Assembly: GCA_964648005.1 (NCBI GenBank) | Contig: CAZYKR010000219.1 | Coordinates: 1 to 7,515 of the forward strand | DNA length: 7,515 bases | Source: JAGQTE01 sp964648005 | Lineage (GTDB): Bacteria; Actinomycetota; Acidimicrobiia; Acidimicrobiales; Acidimicrobilacustridaceae | Direction: 5' to 3' | Part shown: piece after piece, positions 1-6,119 of the stretch | How positions within the stretch are numbered: the stretch's first letter is position 1 | Layout: each line of letters opens with the position of its first letter | Notes under the pieces: model-generated | Told to the model about the DNA's origin: nothing | The model's input: only the letters and a program-made list of their open reading frames with translations | Database searches by the model: none | Made by a program: the position numbers and the translations under genes

Positions 1-772
1 CGCGGAAGAACTGGAGCACCTGCTCGAGGGCATCGTTCGTCGGGTGACCGTCCTCGAGGGTCAGGTCCTCGGTCAGCACCGAGTGCGCCATCGCCCGGAT
101 GCCGTGCGGGTTGCCCTTGGAGGAGTCGATCTCGACGCCGATGAAGGCGTCGCCGAGCTCCCGCCGGAGCGTCTCGAACCGTGCCGCCGGCACCAGACGG
201 TCGCCGGTGAACCGCAGGCCGAGCACGCACAGGTCGTCCTCGGCGCAGCGCTGCTTGACGACGCGCAGGTCCTCGGGTGACAGGTGGATGTCGCGAGCGC
301 GCGCCTTGCCCGGTCCGATCGGCAGCGACGGCTGGCTGAGCACCGGGGCCAGCAGGTGCTCGTCCACCGCCATGCCCAGAGCGAACCCGCCCGTGAAGCA
401 CATCCCGACCGCGCCGACGCCCTTGCCGCAGCGGGCGAATTCGTCGGCGGCCAGCGCCCGCAACCACCGGCTCACCGGCTCGGTCGTGCCGGTGGCGAAC
501 GCCTTGAACTGCTTCGAGACACAGGCCGGCCCGATTGACTGCACGGCGTAGCCGATCGACGGCGCCTTGCCCGGGTCGCCGAACAGATGCGGGAGCACGG
601 CGGTGCAGCCCAGCTCGACGACCATGCGGGCGAAGTCTGCGACCCGGGGCGTGATGCCCGGGATCTCGGCCATGACGATCACCGCCGGCCCCGTCCCCTG
701 CCGGTACACGGTGCGGGTGACGCCGTCGTGGGTGAACGAGGTCTTGTCGAAGTCGGCCAAGTCGTCGCGCAT
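1..772 (-). CDS. dienelactone hydrolase family protein (3' end beyond the left edge)
   Basis: An alpha/beta-hydrolase of the dienelactone hydrolase family. Known members cleave dienelactone or related esters in the cytoplasm; the substrate here cannot be told. The first 257 residues are present and the stop lies outside the window. I translated this strand by hand. The nucleophile elbow is G-M-C-F-T-G-G with Cys125, the Cys nucleophile typical of this family rather than Ser. Glu36 (MAEIPG), Asp191 (TGDRLVP) and His223 (NPHG) fit the remaining catalytic positions, so the enzyme should be active. The ATG at 772 is chosen because the protein starts sensibly there and a TAnnnT box lies 8 bp upstream; no Shine-Dalgarno site is visible. 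It is divergent from the unrecognised gene at 837, with only 64 bp between them. Family assignment is firm and specificity unknown. Confidence 0.88.
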   Translation of the reverse strand, partial: MRDDLADFDKTSFTHDGVTRTVYRQGTGPAVIVMAEIPGITPRVADFARMVVELGCTAVLPHLFGDPGKAPSIGYAVQSIGPACVSKQFKAFATGTTEPVSRWLRALAADEFARCGKGVGAVGMCFTGGFALGMAVDEHLLAPVLSQPSLPIGPGKARARDIHLSPEDLRVVKQRCAEDDLCVLGLRFTGDRLVPAARFETLRRELGDAFIGVEIDSSKGNPHGIRAMAHSVLTEDLTLEDGHPTNDALEQVLQFFR

Positions 773-780
773 GACGTGAC

Positions 781-786
781 AAGTTA
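781..786 (-). promoter_or_regulatory. putative -10 box of the dienelactone hydrolase gene (leaderless)
   Basis: On the minus strand this reads TAACTT, matching the actinobacterial TAnnnT pattern. Eight bases separate it from the ATG at 772, so transcription would begin at or one base before the start codon. No Shine-Dalgarno site precedes the ATG, which fits a leaderless mRNA. No convincing -35 box is seen. Confidence 0.4.
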
Positions 787-800
787 CCGATGCCGCCGAC

Positions 801-830
801 TTCGGACCGGCGACGATGCCTCGGTACGAT
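801..830 (+). promoter_or_regulatory. putative promoter of the 837 gene (leaderless)
   Basis: The -10 box is TACGAT at 825-830 and a weak -35 is TTCGGA at 801-806, spaced 18 bp. The seventh base after the -10 box is the G of the in-frame GTG at 837, as expected for a leaderless start. The ATG at 816 would lie upstream of the -10 box and be absent from such a transcript. Confidence 0.4.
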
Positions 831-836
831 TCGGTT

Positions 837-1424
837 GTGGCGGATGCAACGGCAAGGCAATCGCTCGGAGAGATCCTCGAGGCCTTCGAGCAGGCGAATG
901 AGCGTCGCCCGACGGGCGAGGAGGAGTCCGAGCTGCTCGCCCGCAGCGATTGGCTCGCCGACTTCGAAGAGATCCGGGAGCGCGTCGTGCGCACCACCTT
1001 CGAGAGCCTGGCGTGGGAGATCGAACAACGCGGCCACCACGCGTGGATCGAGGAGCTGGCCACCCACCCCGACGCGCAGGGCGTGGTGGGCATCGGGCTG
1101 CGGGTGCTACCCGTCGCCGACCAGCGCACGGCGCACCAGGCGCCATCGCTCGAGCTCGCGCCCGATCCGGCCCACCGCCGTGTCGTCGCCGCCGTCCAAG
1201 ACGTCGACCTCGCCGATCCGATCCGCCACGTCGTGGCGCTCGTCGACCTCGACCGCCTCGACGAGGCCGCCGTCCGGACGCTCGCCACCAAGCTGATCGA
1301 CATCGTCTTCCTCCAGCGCTCGCGCGTGCTCGACCGCCCCGAGGGCACCGACCCCGACGACTGGGCGCCCGAGCGCGGCGGCGTGGTGCCCACCCGGGGC
1401 GCGTCGGCCGACTGGCTCGGGTGA
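837..1424 (+). CDS. hypothetical protein, acidic, coupled to the LLM oxidoreductase
   Basis: I do not recognise this family. Starting at GTG 837 gives 195 residues; the in-frame ATG at 816 would give 202. The GTG is preferred because a TACGAT -10 box lies between the two candidates and ends 6 bp before it. The protein is soluble-looking, with no signal peptide or membrane segment. Its N-terminal half is acidic and helical (GEILEAFEQANERRPTGEEESELLAR, then WLADFEEIRERVVRTTFESLAWEIEQRGHHAWIEEL). Its C-terminal half has short strand-like stretches (VVGIGLRVLPV, RRVVAAVQDV, RHVVALVDL). The high GC in third codon positions and the GTGA overlap with the next gene support it as real coding sequence. 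The next gene, an F420-dependent oxidoreductase, is its probable operon partner, but no function should be read from that alone. Confidence 0.72.
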   Translation: MADATARQSLGEILEAFEQANERRPTGEEESELLARSDWLADFEEIRERVVRTTFESLAWEIEQRGHHAWIEELATHPDAQGVVGIGLRVLPVADQRTAHQAPSLELAPDPAHRRVVAAVQDVDLADPIRHVVALVDLDRLDEAAVRTLATKLIDIVFLQRSRVLDRPEGTDPDDWAPERGGVVPTRGASADWLG

Positions 1425-2377
1425 GCGAGCCTCGGCCCGTGACGCCCCGCCACCCCTTCCGATTCGGCGTGCAGATCTCCGCTGCGCCTGACGCCCGCAC
1501 CTGGCGCGAGCTGGCCCGCACCGCCGAGGACCTCGGCTACGACGTGCTGTCGGTCGCCGACCACCTCGACGACCAGTTCGCCACCATCCCCGCCCTGATG
1601 GCCGCGGCGGATGCCACGACCACGATCCGCCTCGGCGCCATGGTGCTGTGCAACGACTACCACCACCCCGTCGTGCTGGCGAAGGAGGCGGCCACCGTCG
1701 ACCTGCTCAGCGACGGGCGGCTCGAGCTCGGGGTCGGCGCCGGCTGGCAGACGAGCGACTACGCCGCCGCCGGCATCGCGCTCGATCCGCCCGGTCGGCG
1801 CGTCGATCGCCTCGCCGAGGCCATCCCGCTCATCAAGGCGCTCCTCGCCGGCGAGACCGTCACCCACGACGGCGAGCACTACCACCTCGACGCCATGACC
1901 GGCACCCCGCGCGCGGCGCAGCGGCCCCATCCGCCGATCGTCATCGGCGGCGGCGGCAAGCGGGTGCTGTCGCTCGCCGGGCGCGAGGCCGACATCGTCG
2001 GGCTCAACATCAACTTGGCCCACGGCCGTATCGACGAGCACTCCGGTCCCACGGCCACCGCCGAGTCCACCGACGAGAAGGTGGCGTGGATCCGCGCCGC
2101 CGCCGGCGACCGCTTCGACGACCTGGTCCTGCAGACCCGCATCCACCTCGCCGCCGTCACCGACGACCGTCGCTCCCTGGCCGAGGCGGTCGGCCCGGCG
2201 CTCGGCCTCAGCGCCGAGCAGGCCATGGCCTCGCCGCACGGCCTGGCCGGCACCGTGGACGAGATCGCCGAGCAGTGCCACGAGCGCCGCGCCCGCTGGG
2301 GGATCTCCTACATCACGGTGAGCGCCGACGTGCTCGAAGCCTTCGCACCGGTGGTCGCCGCCGTGCGGGGCACCTGA
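1421..2377 (+). CDS. LLM-class F420-dependent oxidoreductase
   Basis: A 318-residue luciferase-like monooxygenase fold (TIM barrel) protein. Family members use the deazaflavin F420 or a flavin to transfer hydride in the cytoplasm; the substrate here is unknown. The N-terminal strand FRFGVQIS (13-20), LGYDVLSVADHL (38-49), TTTIRLGAMVLCN (66-78), HHPVVLAKEAATVDLLSDGRLELGVGAGW (81-109) and HPPIVIGGGGKRVLSLAGREADIVGLN (170-196) follow the canonical order of this family. It resembles the MSMEG_2516 subfamily (TIGR03621) as I remember it; this was not searched. The GTG at 1421 is chosen because it overlaps the upstream stop as GTGA, leaves no long unexplained N-terminus and gives the usual length. 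No Shine-Dalgarno site is clear, which suits translation by re-initiation. It converges on guaA, 33 bp away. Confidence 0.9.
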   Translation: MSEPRPVTPRHPFRFGVQISAAPDARTWRELARTAEDLGYDVLSVADHLDDQFATIPALMAAADATTTIRLGAMVLCNDYHHPVVLAKEAATVDLLSDGRLELGVGAGWQTSDYAAAGIALDPPGRRVDRLAEAIPLIKALLAGETVTHDGEHYHLDAMTGTPRAAQRPHPPIVIGGGGKRVLSLAGREADIVGLNINLAHGRIDEHSGPTATAESTDEKVAWIRAAAGDRFDDLVLQTRIHLAAVTDDRRSLAEAVGPALGLSAEQAMASPHGLAGTVDEIAEQCHERRARWGISYITVSADVLEAFAPVVAAVRGT

Positions 2378-2394
2378 GCGACGCCGGCGGTCAC
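2351..2394 (+). terminator. possible hairpin at the end of the oxidoreductase gene
   Basis: GTGGTCGCCG (2351-2360) can pair with CGGCGGTCAC (2385-2394) as a ten-pair RNA stem that includes two G-U wobbles, with a 24-base loop. It spans the stop codon at 2375-2377. There is no T tract. It could help terminate the plus-strand transcript before guaA, but chance pairing in such GC-rich DNA is a real alternative. Confidence 0.2.
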
Positions 2395-2424
2395 GTCCAC
2401 TCGGCGGCGGTCACTCCCACTCGA
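2385..2424. repeat. 20-bp imperfect tandem duplication over the guaA stop codon
   Basis: The block 2385-2404 and the block 2405-2424 match at 17 of 20 positions; each begins CGGCGGTCAC. On the minus strand the second block holds the guaA stop and last codons, and the first is a copy lying just past the stop. Each copy contains a TGA on the minus strand. Confidence 0.75.
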
Positions 2425-3970
2425 TGGTGCCGGGCGGCTTCGACGTGATGTCGTAGGCGACCCGGTTCACCCCAGGCACCTCGTTGATGATGCGGCTCGA
2501 CATCTTCTCGAGCAGGTCGTACGGCAGCCGCGCCCAGTCGGCGGTCATGGCATCCTCGGAGGTCACGGCGCGGATGATGATCGGGTGGGCGTAGGTGCGC
2601 TCGTCGCCCATGACCCCGACGCTGCGGATGTCGGGCAGCACGGCGAACGCCTGCCAGATCTCCCGCTCGAGGTCGGCCTTGTGGACCTCCTCGCGCACGA
2701 TGGCGTCGGCATGCTGGAGCATCGCCACCTTGTCGGGCGTCACTTCGCCGATGATGCGCACGCCCAGACCCGGTCCGGGGAAGGGCTGGCGCCACACGAT
2801 CTCCTCGGGCAGCCCGAGCTCCTCGCCGACCTTGCGCACCTCGTCCTTGAACAGCCACCGCAACGGCTCGACGAGCTCGAAGTCCATGTCGTCGGGCAAG
2901 CCGCCGACGTTGTGGTGGCTCTTGATGGTGGCAGCGTCGTCGGTGCCGGACTCGATCACGTCGGGGTACAGCGTGCCCTGCACCAGGAACCGGGCGTCCT
3001 CGATCCCGCCCGAAGCGTCCTCGAAGATGCGGATGAACAGCTCGCCGATGGCCTTGCGCTTCTCCTCCGGATCGACGACGCCGGCGAGGCGGTCGAAGAA
3101 GCGGTCGGCGGCGTGCACATGGATCAGCTCGATGCCGAACGTGCGCTTGAACGTCTCGACGACCTGGTCGCCTTCACCCTGGCGCATGAGGCCGGTGTCG
3201 ACGAACACGCACGTGAGCTGGTGGCCGATCGCCTTGTGCACGAGCGCTGCCGCCACGGCGGAGTCGACGCCGCCGCTCAGCCCGCAGATCGCACGACCCG
3301 ACCCGACCTGGGCTCGGATCTGGGCGACCTCGGTCTCGATAATGGAGGTCATCGTCCAGGTCGGCCGGGCGCCACACCCGTCGTAGAGGAAGTGCTTGAG
3401 GATCTCCTGGCCGTGGGGCGTGTGCACGACCTCGGGGTGGAACTGCACGCCGAACCGGCCACGCTCGACATCCTCGAAGGCGGCGGCGGGCACCTCGGCC
3501 GTCGTCGCCACGGCGGTGCACCCGGCCGGGGCCTCGGTGATCGAGTCGAAGTGGCTCATCCACACCGTCTGGGTACGCGGCTGGTCGGTGCCGAACAGGA
3601 CGCCGCCGTCGCCGACGGTGAGCTCCGTCTTGCCGTACTCGCCGCGACCGGTGTTGGCGACCTGGCCGCCGAGCTGGAGCGCCATGAGCTGCGCGCCGTA
3701 GCAGATGCCGAGCACCGGGATGCCCAGGTCGTAGATCGCCGGGTCTAGGCGGGGCGCCCCCTCGACGTGGACCGATGCCGGACCGCCCGACAAGATGATC
3801 CCCGCCGGTGCTCGCTCCGCCACCTCGGCGGCGGTGACGCTGTGCGGCACGATCTCGGAGTACACGTGCGCTTCGCGCACCCGCCGGGCGATCAGCTGCG
3901 CGTACTGCGCGCCGAAGTCGACGACCAGAACGGTGTCGAAGTGCGTGTCGCTACCCAATTCGCTGCCCAC
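2411..3970 (-). CDS. guaA: GMP synthase (glutamine-hydrolysing)
   Basis: Converts XMP, ATP and glutamine to GMP, the last step of guanine nucleotide synthesis, in the cytoplasm. From GTG 3970 it is 519 residues, the usual length for GuaA. The class I glutamine amidotransferase domain comes first: SGGPASVH (61-68), LGICYGAQ with nucleophile Cys90, and QFHPE with His178 and Glu180. The ATP-pyrophosphatase domain follows, with the P-loop SGGVDS at 232-237. The C-terminal GMP synthase domain contains KSHHNVGGLPDDM, FPGPGLGVRIIGE and the family-typical end SKPPGTIEWE. An upstream in-frame ATG at 4006 would add 12 residues but overlaps a putative -10 box. The GTG has GGGAG seven bases before it and begins next to the conserved DTVLVVDFGAQY, so I prefer it. 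All key residues are intact. Confidence 0.97.
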   Translation of the reverse strand: MGSELGSDTHFDTVLVVDFGAQYAQLIARRVREAHVYSEIVPHSVTAAEVAERAPAGIILSGGPASVHVEGAPRLDPAIYDLGIPVLGICYGAQLMALQLGGQVANTGRGEYGKTELTVGDGGVLFGTDQPRTQTVWMSHFDSITEAPAGCTAVATTAEVPAAAFEDVERGRFGVQFHPEVVHTPHGQEILKHFLYDGCGARPTWTMTSIIETEVAQIRAQVGSGRAICGLSGGVDSAVAAALVHKAIGHQLTCVFVDTGLMRQGEGDQVVETFKRTFGIELIHVHAADRFFDRLAGVVDPEEKRKAIGELFIRIFEDASGGIEDARFLVQGTLYPDVIESGTDDAATIKSHHNVGGLPDDMDFELVEPLRWLFKDEVRKVGEELGLPEEIVWRQPFPGPGLGVRIIGEVTPDKVAMLQHADAIVREEVHKADLEREIWQAFAVLPDIRSVGVMGDERTYAHPIIIRAVTSEDAMTADWARLPYDLLEKMSSRIINEVPGVNRVAYDITSKPPGTIEWE

Positions 3971-3977
3971 TGGGGGT

Positions 3978-3982
3978 CTCCC
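3978..3982 (-). promoter_or_regulatory. ribosome binding site deciding the guaA start
   Basis: On the minus strand this reads GGGAG, seven bases before the GTG at 3970. It is among the best Shine-Dalgarno matches in the window and supports the GTG over the upstream ATG at 4006. Confidence 0.6.
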
Positions 3983-4004
3983 GGGTTCGAAGGCCCAAAG
4001 GGGC

Positions 4005-4034
4005 ATCGTATCGAGCCGATCCGCCCGGGCCGAA
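4005..4034 (-). promoter_or_regulatory. guaA: putative guaA promoter
   Basis: Minus-strand -10 box TACGAT (4010-4005) and weak -35 TTCGGC (4034-4029), spaced 18 bp, lie in the 80-bp gap between the VOC gene and guaA. Transcription would begin near 3998, giving a leader of about 28 bases with the ribosome binding site. The -35 overlaps a 5-bp hairpin (CCGGG/CCCGG, 4025-4039) just after the VOC stop. One 9-bp inverted repeat (3981-3989 with 4031-4039) flanks the promoter; its role, if any, is unknown. Confidence 0.35.
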
Positions 4035-4050
4035 CCCGGCCGCCGCTGTG

Positions 4051-4431
4051 TCAGAAGGCCGTGACGCCGGACGTCGACGAGAGGCTGAAGCCGTTGCCCT
4101 CGGTGTCATGGACGTCGGCGATGCGGGCGCCGTCGGGCAGCAACATGGGGTCGGCGGCCACCCGACCGCCGGCGGCCACGACGGCGGCGCAGGCAGCGTC
4201 GAGGTCGGCGACCTCCACGACGAAGCCCGTCTCGCGCGGCGCGCCGCCGCCGGCGTGCAGCGCCACCGTCGACTCGCCGAACTTGAGCTCGCTCCACTGC
4301 GGCCCCTCGACCCGGATGACCTCGCCGAGCACCGACCGGTAGAAGGCGAGCGCCCGGGCCATGTCCTGGACCTGCAACATGAAGTAGGTGCGGGTCACCC
4401 CGCTGCCGCCGAGCGGATCGCCGGCGCTCAT
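4051..4431 (-). CDS. VOC family protein (glyoxalase/bleomycin-resistance fold)
   Basis: A 126-residue single-domain vicinal-oxygen-chelate protein. Visible hallmarks are the first beta strand plus helix YFMLQVQDMARALAFYRSVLGE (16-37), TGFVVEVADLDAACAAVVAAGG (68-89) and the terminal DTEGNGFSL (109-117), the position of the family's D-P-x-G-N-x-x-E motif. The usual metal-binding Glu there is Ser116, and no His or Glu sits at the first-strand ligand position, so it may not bind metal through the usual residues. That suggests a binding protein or a divergent enzyme. The ATG at 4431 shares its A with the TGA stop of guaB3 (TGATG), so translation is probably coupled. A longer in-frame reading back to 4767 runs inside guaB3 and is rejected. 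Substrate unknown. Confidence 0.88.
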   Translation of the reverse strand: MSAGDPLGGSGVTRTYFMLQVQDMARALAFYRSVLGEVIRVEGPQWSELKFGESTVALHAGGGAPRETGFVVEVADLDAACAAVVAAGGRVAADPMLLPDGARIADVHDTEGNGFSLSSTSGVTAF

Positions 4432-5591
4432 CAGCCCAACCCCACGCCCTGATCGCGCTGGAGCTCCTTGCCCTCGCTGCGCATCGCCGGGGCCACCATC
4501 AGCTCGGCCTTCTGGAACTCCTTGAGCCCTTCGTAGCCGCAGGTGGCCATGGCCGAGCGCAGCGCGCCGACGAGGTTGGTCCGGCCGCAGGCGTCGTGGC
4601 TGGGCCCGAGCACGACCTCGTCGAGCGTCCCTGCCACGCCCACCTCGACGCGCACGCCACGAGGCAGCGTCGGGTGTGCCGTCGACATGCCCCAGTGGTA
4701 GCCCCGCCCCGGGGCTTCGGCGGCGGCGGCCAGCGGCGCCCCGAGCATCACGGCGTCGGCGCCGCACACGATCGCCTTGGCGATGTCGCCGCCCGAGCGC
4801 ATGCCGCCGTCGGCGATGACGTGGACGTACACCCCCGTCTCGTCGAGGTGCCGCATGCGGGCAGCGCGGGCGTCGGCGATGGCGGTGGCCTGCGGCACGC
4901 CGATGCCGAGCACGCCCCGCGTGGTGCAGGCGGCGCCCGGACCGACCCCGACGAGCACGCCGGCGGCGCCGGTGCGCATCAGGTGCAGCGCCGCCTGGTA
5001 GCTGGCGCAGCCGCCGACGATGACCGGCACGTCGAGCTCGCGGATGAACGTCTTGAGGTTCAGCGGTTGGCGGGTGCGCGACACGTGCTCGGCCGATACG
5101 ACCATCCCCTGGATGACCAGCAGGTCGATCTCGGCAGCGAGCGCCGGCTCGACCAGCTCGGTGGCCCGCTGCGGGGTGACGGCGCCACAGGTCACGACCC
5201 CGGCGGCGCGGATCTCACGCAACCGGGCGGTGACGAGCTCGGGCTGCACCGGCGCCTCGTACAGCTCCTGCAGGCGGGCGGTGGCCTTCTCGGGATCGGC
5301 GCCGGCGATCTCGGCGAAGCACGCCTCCGGGTCCTCGTAGCGCGACCACAGCCCTTCGAGGTGCAGGACCCCGACGCCACCCATCTGGCCGAGCGCGATG
5401 GCGGTGGCCGGGCTGGTGACGGTGTCCATCGCCGCCGACATGATCGGCAGGTCGAAGCGGAAGGCGTCGATCTCCCACGCGATGTCGGTGTCTTCGGGAT
5501 CCCGGGTGCGCCGGGACGGCACGATGGCGATGTCGTCGAAGCCGTAGGCCTGCCGACCGGCCTTGCCCAGCCCGATCTCGATCTCTGCCAC
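4431..5591 (-). CDS. guaB3: GuaB3 family IMP dehydrogenase-related protein
   Basis: A 386-residue TIM-barrel protein of the IMPDH/GMP reductase family, matching the actinobacterial GuaB3 type (TIGR01304 as I remember it). It starts with GKAGRQAYGFDDIAIVPSRRTRDPEDTD and continues with FDLPIMSAAMDTVTSP. The catalytic loop GVGPGAACTT places the active Cys at 222; the phosphate-binding IADGG is at 259-263 and the C-terminal CGYEGLKEFQKAEL at 351-364. There is no room for the CBS pair of classical IMPDH. I recall a cyanobacterial GuaB3 being reported as a GMP reductase, so this enzyme may recycle GMP to IMP rather than make XMP; unproven here. The start is GTG at 5591, with AAGGGG nine bases upstream. 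It lies 66 bp after the hypothetical gene and overlaps the VOC gene by one base. Confidence 0.93.
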   Translation of the reverse strand: MAEIEIGLGKAGRQAYGFDDIAIVPSRRTRDPEDTDIAWEIDAFRFDLPIMSAAMDTVTSPATAIALGQMGGVGVLHLEGLWSRYEDPEACFAEIAGADPEKATARLQELYEAPVQPELVTARLREIRAAGVVTCGAVTPQRATELVEPALAAEIDLLVIQGMVVSAEHVSRTRQPLNLKTFIRELDVPVIVGGCASYQAALHLMRTGAAGVLVGVGPGAACTTRGVLGIGVPQATAIADARAARMRHLDETGVYVHVIADGGMRSGGDIAKAIVCGADAVMLGAPLAAAAEAPGRGYHWGMSTAHPTLPRGVRVEVGVAGTLDEVVLGPSHDACGRTNLVGALRSAMATCGYEGLKEFQKAELMVAPAMRSEGKELQRDQGVGLG

Positions 5592-5621
5592 GGGTGGCTA
5601 CCCCTTCTCCGCCTGCTTCGG

Positions 5622-5640
5622 GACCCGACCGCCGCGGGTC
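5622..5640 (-). other. small hairpin in the guaB3 leader
   Basis: GACCCG (5622-5627) and CGGGTC (5635-5640) form a perfect 6-bp stem with a 7-base loop, between the upstream stop and the guaB3 ribosome binding site. No T tract follows, so it is not a typical intrinsic terminator. It may be chance or a minor leader structure. Confidence 0.25.
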
Positions 5641-5649
5641 GAGATGGCG

Positions 5650-5655
5650 AGTGTA
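5650..5655 (-). promoter_or_regulatory. putative -10 box upstream of guaB3
   Basis: The minus strand reads TACACT, fitting TAnnnT, just after the stop of the preceding gene. It would give a leader of about 50 bases containing the 5622-5640 hairpin. The -35 region is poor. The 66-bp spacing, the widest between the four genes upstream of the VOC gene, makes an internal promoter reasonable. Confidence 0.28.
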
Positions 5656-5657
5656 GG

Positions 5658-6113
5658 TCAGGTGCCGTGCAGTGCCTTCAGGATCTGCTTGGCGACGGTC
5701 ACGTTCATCTCGTAGACGGCGTTGCGTCCGCGCCGCGACACGGTCTTGACGCCGCTGCCGCCCGTGCGCTTCCCCTGCTGCGGCCGCGAAGCTGTCGGCT
5801 GATNNNNNNNNNNGCTGCCGCCCGTGAGCTCGTCCACGGACCCCAATCCGTCGACCAGGCGCTCGGCCGTGGCGTCGGTGGCCTTGTACCCCATGTCGGT
5901 CAGCGCCTTGACGATGTCGTTCTGGGCGATGGGCTTCGGCGCCGCCGCCGCGACGATCCGCAGCGCGTCCTTGGTGAGCCCAGCCCCCTGCACGATGGCC
6001 TGCTGCACGGTGATCTGGCCGTCCTCGTCCTGGTCCAGCGAGGCCAGCCAACGCTTGACCTGGGCGACGATCTCGGCGTGGGTCTCACCTTCGAAGATGA
6101 CGCGTGGCATCAC
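5658..6113 (-). CDS. small hypothetical protein, interrupted by an assembly gap
   Basis: About 151 residues with ten Ns inside (5804-5813), so the true length is uncertain. I do not recognise a named family. The N-terminal part, PRVIFEGETHAEIVAQVKRWLASL, is followed by D-Q-D-E-D-G-Q-I (27-34), which resembles the first eight positions of an EF-hand calcium loop; position 12 is Gln instead of Glu. Residues 59-95 (PKPIAQNDIVKALTDMGYKATDATAERLVDGLGSVDE) look like paired helices. A TGGS-containing linker leads to VKTVSRRGRNAVYEM, which could be the hairpin of a winged helix; this is only an impression. Both sides of the gap read in one frame with normal codon use. The start is GTG 6113 or ATG 6110, six or nine bases after the Nudix stop, so it is probably co-transcribed. 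Confidence 0.7.
   Translation of the reverse strand: MMPRVIFEGETHAEIVAQVKRWLASLDQDEDGQITVQQAIVQGAGLTKDALRIVAAAAPKPIAQNDIVKALTDMGYKATDATAERLVDGLGSVDELTGGSXXXXQPTASRPQQGKRTGGSGVKTVSRRGRNAVYEMNVTVAKQILKALHGT
5754..5826. repeat. 13-bp direct repeat flanking the first N gap
   Basis: GCTGCCGCCCGTG occurs at 5754-5766 and again at 5814-5826, immediately after the Ns. Both copies encode TGGS on the minus strand in the same codon phase. The second copy abuts the gap, so the repeat may extend into it. Confidence 0.8.
5804..5813. other. assembly gap (10 N)
   Basis: Ten unknown bases inside the hypothetical gene. The flanking frames agree with a length of 1 modulo 3, but a run of exactly ten Ns is a common scaffolding placeholder, so the real size is unknown. 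Confidence 0.99.
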
Positions 6114-6119
6114 CAGAAC

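Noticed and set aside
950..1420. N-terminal extension of the LLM oxidoreductase upstream of 1421
   Set aside because: It is Arg-rich out-of-frame translation of the upstream gene. The family begins near FRFGVQ and the GTGA overlap explains the start.
784..1521. A 245-residue minus-strand frame opposite the hypothetical gene and the start of the oxidoreductase
   Set aside because: It is mostly Arg, Ala, Gly and Pro with no family resemblance, and it crosses the junction of two supported plus-strand genes.
2585..3748. A 387-residue plus-strand open frame antisense to guaA
   Set aside because: guaA is unambiguous on the other strand, and this frame has the composition typical of a complement of real coding sequence.
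3981..4039. 9-bp inverted repeat (CCGGGTTCG and CGAACCCGG) around the guaA promoter as a regulator operator
   Set aside because: The arms are 41 bases apart and highly GC-rich, which makes chance likely. I know no matching operator, so I mention it only in the promoter entry.
4432..4767. N-terminal extension of the VOC protein inside guaB3
   Set aside because: The extra residues are Arg- and Gly-rich shadow translation of guaB3. The TGATG junction gives a natural start at 4431.
5754..5826. The two 13-bp copies as a CRISPR or transposon target repeat
   Set aside because: There are only two short copies, inside a coding frame and in phase with it. A repeated peptide linker explains them better.
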